Source of the DNA: Isotricha intestinalis
Lineage: Eukaryota; Ciliophora; Litostomatea; Vestibuliferida; Isotrichidae
Reading direction: 5' to 3'
Length of the DNA: 41,590 nucleotides
NCBI GenBank assembly: GCA_023807065.1
Contig: JAJJLU010003656.1
Span: forward strand, 1-41,590
Shown here: positions 29,588-38,112 of the stretch, piece by piece
Layout of the letters: every line of letters starts with the position of its first letter
Position numbering within the stretch: position 1 is the first letter of the stretch
Notes under the pieces: generated by a model
What the model saw: only the letters and a program-made list of their open reading frames with translations
Databases searched by the model: none
Told to the model about the DNA's origin: nothing
Translations under genes and position numbers: made by a program

Positions 29588-29918
29588 TTTTATTTTTTTG
29601 TTTTTTTATATTTTTTTTAAAAAATTATTTTTATATAATACTTCAATCAAAAATTTAAGAATACATTAAATCAATTAATTCAATAATATTTATTAATTTA
29701 ATTTACTTTGATTTATTATTTAATCTATTAAAAAATACTTTAATTAAATCAAATTATTTACCTGTATAATTTTCCACCTTTGAAATATTAAAAGCTCAAA
29801 CTTATAATTCCGCATATTTTGCTGATAATATAAAATGAAAACTTAAATTATTAAACAATTATAAATATGTTTTTCAAAAGTATAAAAAAATTAAAAAAAT
29901 TGAATTTCAAATAAATAT
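29588..29918. other. intergenic, upstream of the coiled-coil gene
   Basis: Spacer between two minus-strand genes. Mostly A/T runs, with a slightly GC-richer patch (CCTGTATAATTTTCCACCTT) at about 29761-29780. No gene or clear hairpin. Confidence 0.35.
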
Positions 29919-31196
29919 TTAAATAATATAATCTTTTAAAAAACCTTCCTTAACATTAACCCCAGTTCCATAATCATTAGATAATATAATTCCTTTATTA
30001 ACATCCCAAACAAATCCTCCAGAAAAAGGATTACTAACATCATCAACTAATAAACCACCATCTAAATCTGAATAAATAGAAAAAGGAATAATTGAAGAAG
30101 CTAAATTCATTAATAATGTAGAACCTACCATACATCCAATCCAGATAGTTAAATTTAATTCTTTTGCCTTTTTTATACATTTTAATGCTCCTCTTATACC
30201 TCCACATTTTTCTAATTTAATATTTATTCCTGATATTATTTTTTTAAGTGGATTAATTGATTCTTCTGTTGATATACTTTCATCTGCAAAAATTAATATA
30301 TTATTCTCTTCACATTTTTCTTTTATTTTCTCCCATTTTTTTATTTCTTCTTCATTTTGTTCTATTATATTTATTGGAAATGGCTGTTCAATCATATATA
30401 TTTTTTCCTTATATTTTAGTACTATTTCTATAATAAACTTTAAAGCTTCTTCTGGATTTGAATAATCTGAATTTAAATCGATACTCCATTTACCTTTATA
30501 ATTTGGTATTTTATTACATTCATTGTTTAAAATTTCCAAAGCTCTTTTACTATGATTATAATTTTTGTTTAATTTTACTTTTATATATTGGGTATATTTT
30601 AATCCAAAGTATAATGCTTTTATAAATTCTTCTTCTTCAACTATTGTTACTGTATAAAAAGCATATTTATTAGGTAAATTATTTGTATTATCAATATTAT
30701 TTATTAAAGAAACTAAAGATTTTTTCTTTATTTTTCCACATAAATCAAATATTGCACCTTCAATACAATTTTTAGCACAATTATAATATAATTCTTTATT
30801 TGAGGGACAAGTATCTAAAGCATGAATTAAAATATAAATAAATTTAGGTAAATTTTTGATTGGGAAATTATCTTCTGAAATTTCTTCTTTTTTTTCTATT
30901 ATATTTTTTAAATGAATTGAATAATCATTTATAAAATTTTTAATATCATTTATATCTGCTAAATAACATCCTTTTTTTTTTGGTGGAAGACCACTTTCAC
31001 CTAATCCATATAAATTATATTGTCCTTCTATTTTTATTATTATTAATGAATTATTTCTTATTGTTGTACTTGAATGAGATGTGTTAAATGATGATCTTAA
31101 ATGTAATTCTAATTTTTTGTGTATTAATGTTAATTTTATTTTATCTTCTGGAAAATCAAATGTTATTTTATTTAATTCTGTTTCTTCATTTTCCAT
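29919..31196 (-). CDS. dipeptide epimerase (enolase superfamily), bacterial type
   Basis: 425 residues. This is a muconate-lactonizing-enzyme-type member of the enolase superfamily, best matching L-Ala-D/L-Glu (dipeptide) epimerases. An N-terminal capping domain (about 10-130; GEYxLYGLGESG-like strand at 56-69) leads to a TIM barrel. The active-site set is complete: K206 and K208 in IKVKL, D240 in WSIDLN, E270 in MIEQPFP, D305 in FADES and K327 in NIKLEKCGG. SDLDGGLLVDD (376-386) matches the late barrel loop of this group. Such enzymes interconvert L-Ala-D-Glu and L-Ala-L-Glu from bacterial murein. In a bacterivorous protist this suggests use of prey cell wall. Base composition matches its neighbours, so any transfer is old. 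Substrate is inferred. Confidence 0.87.
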   Translation of the reverse strand: MENEETELNKITFDFPEDKIKLTLIHKKLELHLRSSFNTSHSSTTIRNNSLIIIKIEGQYNLYGLGESGLPPKKKGCYLADINDIKNFINDYSIHLKNIIEKKEEISEDNFPIKNLPKFIYILIHALDTCPSNKELYYNCAKNCIEGAIFDLCGKIKKKSLVSLINNIDNTNNLPNKYAFYTVTIVEEEEFIKALYFGLKYTQYIKVKLNKNYNHSKRALEILNNECNKIPNYKGKWSIDLNSDYSNPEEALKFIIEIVLKYKEKIYMIEQPFPINIIEQNEEEIKKWEKIKEKCEENNILIFADESISTEESINPLKKIISGINIKLEKCGGIRGALKCIKKAKELNLTIWIGCMVGSTLLMNLASSIIPFSIYSDLDGGLLVDDVSNPFSGGFVWDVNKGIILSNDYGTGVNVKEGFLKDYII

Positions 31197-31395
31197 TTTT
31201 GTGAAATAATTATTTTTTTGTTTAAAATAAAATATAAAGTTATTATTAATTTATATTTGATAAACCAAAATGCGATAAAATAATATTTGATTTAAATATA
31301 TTATTTTGAATAGCGATATTTTGGAATATATATAATAAATAAATTTTAAAGTTTTATATTTTTATTAGGTTTTCTATTTAGTAATAAACAATTAA

Positions 31396-32097
31396 TTATT
31401 TCTTTTTAAAATGTTGTTGTAAATTTTTATTTTTATTATCAAAATCTTTGTGTTTAAATTTTTTATTTCCTTGATTATTATTATCTTTAAATTTATTATT
31501 TTCTTGATTTTTTCCTTTTTTTTTATTTTTATTAAAAGTAAAAGTATTTTTGTCATCTTTAATATTTTTTAAAACAATAGGTTTAACATCTTGAGGAGCT
31601 TCTTTCCTTTTTTTATTTAATAATTTCTCAATTTCTAATTCACTGTTATCATCTAAAATATCATCTTCAATATCAGGAATATTTCTTAAATCACCATAAT
31701 CACTTTTTTTTTCTTTTTTATTTTCATTTTTTTCTTCAACCAACTTTTTATTTTCAATTTTTTCTTCATTTATTTTTTTTTCTTCATTATTTTCTTCATA
31801 TTCTATAAAACCAAAAATATTTATTTCTTGTTTATCAACACAATCAATTTTAAAAGTATATTCTTTTTTCTTATTTGTACTTAATATTATATTACAATTA
31901 TATATTTCATTTTTATTTTTTTGAAGAGAACAAATTTTATATTTTTCTTTGTTTTCATTTTTGAATAAATTTACATTTACTTTTTCACTTGAAATTGTAT
32001 TACTATTTAATTTTATAGTAGTTATATAATAAATTTTTAAATCTTTTGATGATATTTTAAGAGGCTTTTCAGAAGAAATTTTACCATAATAAAACAT
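31396..32097 (-). CDS. nucleoplasmin-like (HD2/FKBP39-type) domain protein
   Basis: 233 residues. The N-terminus starts MFYYGKISSEKPLKI, the typical opening of the nucleoplasmin-like fold found in plant HD2 proteins and in FKBP39/46-type nuclear FKBPs (MxFWGxxxxPGKPxxV). Strands follow through IYYITTIKLN, VNVNLFKNENKEKYKICSLQ, NCNIILST, and EINIFGFIEY (about 90-100). After the domain come an acidic stretch (EYEENNEE..., PDIEDDILDDNSELE) and a strongly basic Lys/Asn/Gln tail ending HFKKK. There is no FKBP domain, and HD2-type C2H2 finger is absent. By analogy it is a pentameric nuclear/nucleolar histone or ribosome-biogenesis chaperone. Domain match is by pattern, so moderate confidence. Confidence 0.7.
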   Translation of the reverse strand: MFYYGKISSEKPLKISSKDLKIYYITTIKLNSNTISSEKVNVNLFKNENKEKYKICSLQKNKNEIYNCNIILSTNKKKEYTFKIDCVDKQEINIFGFIEYEENNEEKKINEEKIENKKLVEEKNENKKEKKSDYGDLRNIPDIEDDILDDNSELEIEKLLNKKRKEAPQDVKPIVLKNIKDDKNTFTFNKNKKKGKNQENNKFKDNNNQGNKKFKHKDFDNKNKNLQQHFKKK

Positions 32098-32169
32098 TTT
32101 TGTAAATAAATATAATTTTTAAATTAATAAATATTATATCTAAACCCAATTTATTATATTATTTATATT

Positions 32170-33873
32170 TTATAAATTTTTAAAAACCATCCAAGTATTA
32201 TTTAATTCTTCTATTACTTTTATATTTTTATTATAAAATTGTTTATAAATTTCTAAATTTTGAATTCCAATTTTTTCTCTTAAAATATGAAATTCATTTT
32301 TAAGACAAGTTGCAAAATAAAAAAGCAAAAACTTATTTTTTTCAACATTTTTAGTTTCATTAGGCAACATAAATTTAAAAACTTCTTCTTTATTATTTAA
32401 ATCAATATTTTGATTAGGTAATTCCCATTTATTAATTTCTTTCTTTTTAAATAACTCTTCTTTTTTATTTAATAACTTTTGTTTACTTTTATAATATAAA
32501 TTTTTTTGACTTTCATATTTATCATATAATTCATTTATGGCATTATATTGTAAATTAACAAATTTAAAATATTCTTTAACTTCTAAATCAATATTCAAAG
32601 TACTTTGTAATTCTGAATAACCCCAATTTTGCATTAAAAATTCCATTAAATTATAACTTTTTAACATATTTTCATTTTCATTAAATTGAGTAGATAAATC
32701 ATAAATATTTTTATATAAATCTGATATTTCTAACATTCTATTACTTACAATCTTCATTTCTTTAAATAAATTTTTATAAGAAGAAATTAATTTATTTAAT
32801 AATTCTTTATTCGATGAAATATTATTTTTTATTTCATCAAAATATTTTACATTTTTCATAATATCTTTTTCAATTAAAATTTTTCCTAAATTATTTTGCA
32901 TATCATAAAAAGAATTTGGCATATTAATATTATCATATTTTATTTTACATTCTTTAAAATCATTTTCTTTTTCAATTGATAAAAAATCATAAATTAAATG
33001 ACTATTTTTTAATAAAGGATAATTAATTACATCATTTAAAAATTTTTCTAAAGCTCTCATTCTTTTTTCTATTTTTTTATCATCGGAATTTTCACTTAAA
33101 GTTTTTAAAGGAATTGGAGGAATAAAAGAACCAGGATATAATTTTAAAAATATTTTTCTTAACCATTCAAAATCAGAATATTCTCTTCTTACAGAAAATT
33201 TTAAAGGTAAAGTATAAATATTAAATGTTAATGTTGTTGTTTTTTTGAATATTCCTGATGTTACTTTCTTTTCAGGAAAACATATTTTTATTTTTATATT
33301 ATTTATATTTGTTAAAGCACCATTATCATCTTTTTTACAACTTATTTCTAAATAATTTTCATTTCCTTCTCCAATTAATTCACTTTTTATTGAATGTGAG
33401 GTATCTTTATTATAATTTATTCTTAATTCATTTAATTTCATATCATCTAAATTAACTTGATTTTTATTATTTATAAAATTATCATTTGGGTTTGTTGAAA
33501 AAATATTATAATAATCATCAATATTATCTTCGTTATTTTTTTTTTCTTTATTTATTGCTGGAGGAACTGCATTATTTTGATTTGGAATATTTTGAAATAA
33601 ATTACTATTTCTTTTGGAAAGAATTGGATATTGATTATAATTATTATTTAATTCCTTATTTTCATTTAAATTATCATTATTATTTTTTGGATTATATTTC
33701 ATTTGAAATTTTTTTACAATTTTTTCTAAATCACACATTAACCAAAAATTTACATCTCCTGCTTCTTCTCCTTTGTTTTCTATTAGATATGAATAAAATT
33801 CATCCGCATCGTATCCTTTATTTAATATTTCTTTTCTTAAAAATTTTTGCTTTTTTTCTGTATCATTCTCCAT
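32170..33873 (-). CDS. sorting nexin, PX-BAR type
   Basis: 567 residues. Residues 8-58 form a small conserved N-terminal domain (KFLRKEIL.KGYDADEFYSYL... ) that I have seen at the start of protist PX proteins. An Asn-rich linker follows. The PX domain spans about 172-302 with the phosphoinositide-binding signature: SVRREYSDFEWL (R229/R230, Y232), IPPIPLK (251-257) and RMRALEKFL (271-279). The region from about 320 to 567 is long helices (LGKILIEKDIMKNVKYFDEIKNN onward) fitting a SNX-BAR dimer. It should bind PI3P-rich endosomes and tubulate membrane in retromer-type recycling. In-window traffic partners include AP-4 sigma and two Rab-GAPs, but proximity in a eukaryotic genome is not evidence of joint action. 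Confidence 0.92.
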   Translation of the reverse strand: MENDTEKKQKFLRKEILNKGYDADEFYSYLIENKGEEAGDVNFWLMCDLEKIVKKFQMKYNPKNNNDNLNENKELNNNYNQYPILSKRNSNLFQNIPNQNNAVPPAINKEKKNNEDNIDDYYNIFSTNPNDNFINNKNQVNLDDMKLNELRINYNKDTSHSIKSELIGEGNENYLEISCKKDDNGALTNINNIKIKICFPEKKVTSGIFKKTTTLTFNIYTLPLKFSVRREYSDFEWLRKIFLKLYPGSFIPPIPLKTLSENSDDKKIEKRMRALEKFLNDVINYPLLKNSHLIYDFLSIEKENDFKECKIKYDNINMPNSFYDMQNNLGKILIEKDIMKNVKYFDEIKNNISSNKELLNKLISSYKNLFKEMKIVSNRMLEISDLYKNIYDLSTQFNENENMLKSYNLMEFLMQNWGYSELQSTLNIDLEVKEYFKFVNLQYNAINELYDKYESQKNLYYKSKQKLLNKKEELFKKKEINKWELPNQNIDLNNKEEVFKFMLPNETKNVEKNKFLLFYFATCLKNEFHILREKIGIQNLEIYKQFYNKNIKVIEELNNTWMVFKNL

Positions 33874-34177
33874 TGCTTATAATTTATTTTTTTATTAAAG
33901 TTTAATAATTAGATATTAATGTTTATTTTAAATTTAAAATTTAATTTTTTCCACTTTTTTACTCTTTTTCAAAAAAAATATATAATTAAAAAAAAATAAT
34001 AATAAATTAAACTACATCTTTTTTTAAATTCATATTTTTAAAATTTAAATCTATATCTAATTATGATTAATTAAATAAAATTAATTGATACAATATTTAC
34101 ATTTTTACAATTTATATATAAAACTTGATTAAAAAATCCACATTAATTAATGTGGGAGATAAAAAGAGAATAACTAA
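33874..34177. other. intergenic, upstream of the sorting nexin gene
   Basis: Spacer between the PX-BAR gene start and the NOT4-like gene end (both minus). Contains the 18-bp perfect palindrome listed separately, 22 bases beyond the NOT4-like stop. Otherwise A/T runs. Confidence 0.35.
34138..34155. repeat. 18-bp perfect palindrome
   Basis: CCACATTAA directly followed by its reverse complement TTAATGTGG, with no spacer. It lies just downstream of the NOT4-like gene at 34178-35176 and upstream of the sorting nexin gene. It could be a dimeric factor site or a 3'-end element; function unknown. Confidence 0.8.
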
Positions 34178-35176
34178 TTAATTTTTATGGTTTATACCAT
34201 AAAGTATGTTTGACATTAATTCAGACCAATTAATATTAAAATTATCAATATTTACATCATTAATTATAATATTTTTACTATTATTATTATTAATTTTATT
34301 TTTCATATAAATTTCAATTATTTTGTCAATAGATTGAAAAACGGATTCAGGGATATTTACTTTATAATTTTCGTTTTCTTTTTTTTCTTCAACAAAAAAT
34401 CTTGATTTATTTAATTGTTTGTCAATTAATCTTTTATTTGATATACTTCTCATATCATTAAGATATTTTTTTTTATTTATATCATCCAAAGTTTTTAAAT
34501 AATTTTCATAAATTTTTATATCATTTAAAGAAAAATTTTTAATAATTGATTTTTGATTATTCTTTTCATTTTGATCAGATAAATTTTTAATTAACTCTTC
34601 CCTTTTTAATTTCTTCATTGTCATTTTTGGAAATTTTCCTTTTTTTTCAAAGAATTTTTCTCCTATAAATTTATCAGAAATTAATTTAAAAGAATTTAAG
34701 GAAACCTCTAAAATATTTAAAGCAAATTGAAAGCTATTAATATAATCTCCTTCTTGAAATTCTTTATATAAATAATTATTAATTTTTAAAGAATGAATAA
34801 AAAGACAATTTGAATTTTTACATTCTTTATTATTCAAAAAAAAATGACAAAATTTTGTATTATAATAATTAGCTTTTAAATGTTTTTTTTCTCCCATTTC
34901 AAAATTTTCTAAAGAAATAATACATAAAGCAGCTTGATTAATAGTATCAAATTGAACAATTAAACTATTTTCTATTTTATTGTTATTTATTAAAAAAAGT
35001 TGATTTATATGACCATATTGTCCTAAAAATTTTTTTTGATAAAGAATTTCTTTTGAAAATATTTCTTTAGGTATATTTGATATAAAAACTGTGTTTTTGA
35101 AAATAAACATTTTTTTAGATAATACATTCTTTTCTTCAGGAGAAATGTGATTTAAATTTTTACGATTGAATGACAT
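34178..35176 (-). CDS. NOT4-like RRM + CCCH protein, RING-less paralogue
   Basis: 332 residues. The RRM lies at about 28-108 (TVFISNIPKEIF, FLGQYGHINQLFLIN, LIVQFDTINQAALCIISL) and runs straight into a CCCH finger, C110-x8-C119-x4-C124-x3-H128, with the same spacing as CNOT4. No RING precedes the RRM. It is much closer to the protein at 39670-40695 than to the one at 14202-15473. Shared blocks between the first two include ILYQKKFLGQYGHINQ, (V/I)VQFDT(V/I)NQAAL and KFPKM(S/T)MKKLK. The C-terminal segment SRFFVEEKK...VNIPESVFQSIDKII aligns with similar segments in both. Likely RNA-binding; possibly a CCR4-NOT-associated regulator. Ligase activity is not expected. Confidence 0.85.
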   Translation of the reverse strand: MSFNRKNLNHISPEEKNVLSKKMFIFKNTVFISNIPKEIFSKEILYQKKFLGQYGHINQLFLINNNKIENSLIVQFDTINQAALCIISLENFEMGEKKHLKANYYNTKFCHFFLNNKECKNSNCLFIHSLKINNYLYKEFQEGDYINSFQFALNILEVSLNSFKLISDKFIGEKFFEKKGKFPKMTMKKLKREELIKNLSDQNEKNNQKSIIKNFSLNDIKIYENYLKTLDDINKKKYLNDMRSISNKRLIDKQLNKSRFFVEEKKENENYKVNIPESVFQSIDKIIEIYMKNKINNNNSKNIIINDVNIDNFNINWSELMSNILYGINHKN

Positions 35177-36534
35177 TTTATTTGATGAAAATAAAGAATT
35201 GAAGTATTTATATCTTATTAGAAGTAATATTATATTTTGAATATTTAAAAAAAAATTTTTTTTTCAAAGAAAAAAAAATTTATTTATTCTCCTTTTTCTT
35301 TGAAATTCTTGTGGAAAAGATAAAGCATTTTTTTTTCTTATTTTATTGATTTTTATGAAAAAATTTTTAGAATATTTTTGTTTAAACTGTTAATATTAAT
35401 ATCCATTAAATTTTATTTTTTTGGTATTTATTAAAAGGAAAGTTCAAACAATTGTTATTTAAGAGATATTTACTTTTTAAAAAAGCGGATTAGAACTTTA
35501 ATTTTTGTGATTAGTTAAATTAGGCTTTATTTTATTAAATAGTTCCATTTTGTATATTTGGATTCTTTAATATACTTACAATATAAACAATTAATTATTT
35601 CTTTGGATTATTTAATTTTTTCATAATTTATTTTTTTTAATATATTCTTTTAATTATCTAACATAAGAAAAATTAAATAGTTAATAATTATATTTTATAA
35701 ACTATTCTTTAATTATTATAGAGAAAAAAAGGTTTTTTTAAATATTAAAATGAAATTTCAATTAATAATAATTATATTGTTGAATAATTTAAATTATTAA
35801 ATCTTCATTTGTAATACAATGCTTTATTTTCTGAAATAATAAATATTATTTTATTAAATATAAAATCTTAAAAAAAATTAAATGTTTTTTTTTAAAGGAT
35901 TTATAATTAAAATTCTTTTTTTAACTAAATTTTTATTTTCCCTTAAAAAATATTTTTTAAAAATGACTGTCTCTAAATAATTAAGTTTTAATAAATCCAA
36001 AACAAAAAGTCTGAGAGTCTTCATCATAAAAAATTGAAACGTTTTTTAATGTATTTTTAAAGAATAAATCAGATAATCAAATTTTTTTATTTTTTCTTTT
36101 TCTTTTTATTTAATTAATTTTTTTGTTTTTGAGTTTTTTTCTTTTATGTTTTCTTTATTTTTTATTTTTCTTCTAATTTTTTTCCAAGTTTTAAACATAA
36201 ATATAATAATTTAAATAATGATTTTCTTTCAATAAAAAATAAGTAATTTAAAAACTGATAAATTGACTGTTTAAAAATAAATGTAAATTTAAAAATGAAG
36301 CTTGGTTTCAAATTTAATAAATTAAAAGAATTTTATAAATATCAAAATTAAAATAATTCTTTATTATTCAAAAAGTAAATTCTTTTAAAAATTTGAATTA
36401 AAAAAATAATAATTTTTTATCAAAAATTCATTTTTTTAACTATACATAAAAACAAAAAAAATATTAATGTGTATTAATAATAAATTAAATAGTTTTTAGA
36501 AATTATAATAAAAATTGTAATAAAAAATAAATTA
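35177..36534. other. long divergent intergenic region
   Basis: About 1.36 kb between divergent genes, the largest gap in the window. A T-rich block at 36080-36190 reads on the minus strand as Lys/Glu/Gln-type codons broken by several TAA codons, like decayed coding sequence. A locally GC-richer pair, GACT(gt)CTC at 35965-35973 and GAGAGTC at 36013-36019, could form a hairpin. The T-rich stretch at 35277-35345 flanks the NOT4-like gene start. No credible gene. Confidence 0.35.
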
Positions 36535-37035
36535 ATGAGTAAAAATGAAGATCAAGAAAGATATATGAAAAATTTATTAAGAATTAAAAATAAGAAAATT
36601 GAAGTTAAATATCCAGAAAATGATATTCCAGAATATGAGAAAGAAACAAGAAAAAAAGATATTTCTTTTGTTCCACAAAAAAAAAATGAAAAATTAAGAA
36701 AAGATATAAAAGTATTATATGAAATAAATGAAAATTCTTTTATGAAAAAGTCAAAAAGCTTTAGAAGTAATAATTTATCTAAGGTAAATAATAAGAATAA
36801 TCAAAATCAAGAAAATATTGAAAATAATAATAAAGAAGATGAAGTTTTTAAAACTCAAATTAATAATAATATAAAAGATAATTTAATTGTTGTTGAAGAA
36901 AATTTAAAAATTAATTCTATTCAAAATCTTCCTATTAAATTTAGAACTGGAGATGATAAACATAGATTAATTAAAAGTTTTAGAAATTTTGGAGAAGTTA
37001 AAAGAGTTAAATTTCAAAAAAAAAATAAAATATAA
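36535..37035 (+). CDS. unknown small basic protein
   Basis: 166 residues, Lys/Asn/Glu-rich. Two segments look ordered: the N-terminus (DQERYMKNLLRIKNKKIEVKYPENDIPEYEKE) and the C-terminus (LPIKFRTGDDKHRLIKSF / RNFGEVKRVKFQKKNKI). The middle (about 85-125) is Asn/Gln low complexity. No zinc ligands, membrane segment or catalytic motif. Codon usage and start context (ATG after A-rich leader) match real genes here. Not recognised. The next 1.08 kb on the same side is noncoding. Confidence 0.65.
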   Translation: MSKNEDQERYMKNLLRIKNKKIEVKYPENDIPEYEKETRKKDISFVPQKKNEKLRKDIKVLYEINENSFMKKSKSFRSNNLSKVNNKNNQNQENIENNNKEDEVFKTQINNNIKDNLIVVEENLKINSIQNLPIKFRTGDDKHRLIKSFRNFGEVKRVKFQKKNKI

Positions 37036-37802
37036 AATATAATATATTAAAGATTATCTTAAAAGAATATTTTTTTTACATCGATTATTTATTTTAAAAG
37101 TTTTTTTAATTTATTTTACAATTTTTTAATTATTATAATAAATCAAAAATTCAATTAAATATTTTTTTTTAGATTTTTTCTTTTTAATATAAATATTTCT
37201 TCATTTTCTTATTTGTTAATTTTATTATTTTCTTCACTTTCCTTTTTATTATTTTCTAAATTTCCATCATCAATAGTAAATTATTTATTAGAATTAGTAT
37301 TATTATAAATATTTAATTTACTTTTTTCAGACGTTCAATTATTGTGTAAATCAGAATAATTTGAATTTTTTTTTTTTAAATAATTTTGCAATTTTCATTA
37401 TTATTTATTTCATTTTTTTGTTATAGAAATGTGTGTAAATGTAATTCTAAATCTAGTTTTTTTTACTAAATTTCAAAATCTTTATATTTTTATTTTTCCA
37501 TTGTTTTTAATGTTTTTTTTTCTTATTTCATATGTTTTATTCTTCTTTAAAATGTCTTTTTGGATTTTATTTTGTTTTTCTTTTTATAATCTAATTTTTT
37601 CTTTTTTTACTTAATGTACATTATATCTTTTAAATTTAACTAATGTTATTCTTGATAGATGAAGGTCAATATTTAATTTGATTATTTACACTTTTTTTTA
37701 CTGAGTTTTCCATATCATAAAAACAATAATTAATTAATTTATTTGTGAATAATAATTTTATTTGATTATAAAATAATTAAACTTATATAAAATTAATCTC
37801 TC
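37036..37802. other. noncoding stretch with possible decayed minus-strand coding
   Basis: On the minus strand, 37200-37290 reads DDGNLENNKKESEENNKINK then stop. Upstream parts (to about 37620) show Lys/Glu/Asn-rich reading broken by several TAA and TGA codons. This may be gene debris, or just A-rich DNA mimicking local codon use. The plus-strand 61-codon open frame at 37429-37614 is the T-rich shadow of this and is not called. Confidence 0.3.
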
Positions 37803-37979
37803 AACAATAATAATCCTAAATTTAAATATTGTTTTCATATTCCTTGAGACATTGAAAAAGGAATAATTTTCTCATTAAATTATTGGAAAATAGAAATTTT
37901 TTCTATTCAATTTTTATTGCTCTTCTCATAATAAATAATTATCTTTAAAGCTTATTCATGTTTTAATGTGTAAGCTTTA
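37803..37979 (+). other. cluster of four consecutive perfect hairpins
   Basis: Four inverted repeats in a row: AACAATA (37803-37809) with TATTGTT (37827-37833); ATTCCTT (37839-37845) with AAGGAAT (37858-37864); AATAGAAA (37889-37896) with TTTCTATT (37900-37907); TAAAGCTTA (37946-37954) with TAAGCTTTA (37971-37979). The last has a 9-bp perfect stem and a 16-nt loop. It lies in a convergent intergenic region, so it could be a structured RNA or 3'-processing signals. The strand is undetermined. Confidence 0.4.
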
Positions 37980-38112
37980 TTATTATTTAAGATTAAAATA
38001 TTAAAAAATCTAGTTGTAAATTAGATATTTTAAAATTAATATATTTAACATTAAGAAGAGAAATCTTGTTTAAATTTTTTTATTTAATTCTTTATATATT
38101 ACAAAAAAAAAT
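37980..38112. other. 3' spacer of the B-box gene
   Basis: Short AT-rich spacer between the hairpin cluster and the B-box gene stop; nothing recognised. Confidence 0.3.

Noticed and set aside
35960..36030. C/D-box snoRNA-like elements (ATGATGA on the minus strand).
   Set aside because: No D box CTGA at a proper distance and no terminal stem.
37429..37614. Hydrophobic 61-codon plus-strand frame, possible membrane protein.
   Set aside because: Phe/Leu/Ile-rich translation is the normal complement of A-rich DNA here; same type of shadow frame appears opposite most genes.
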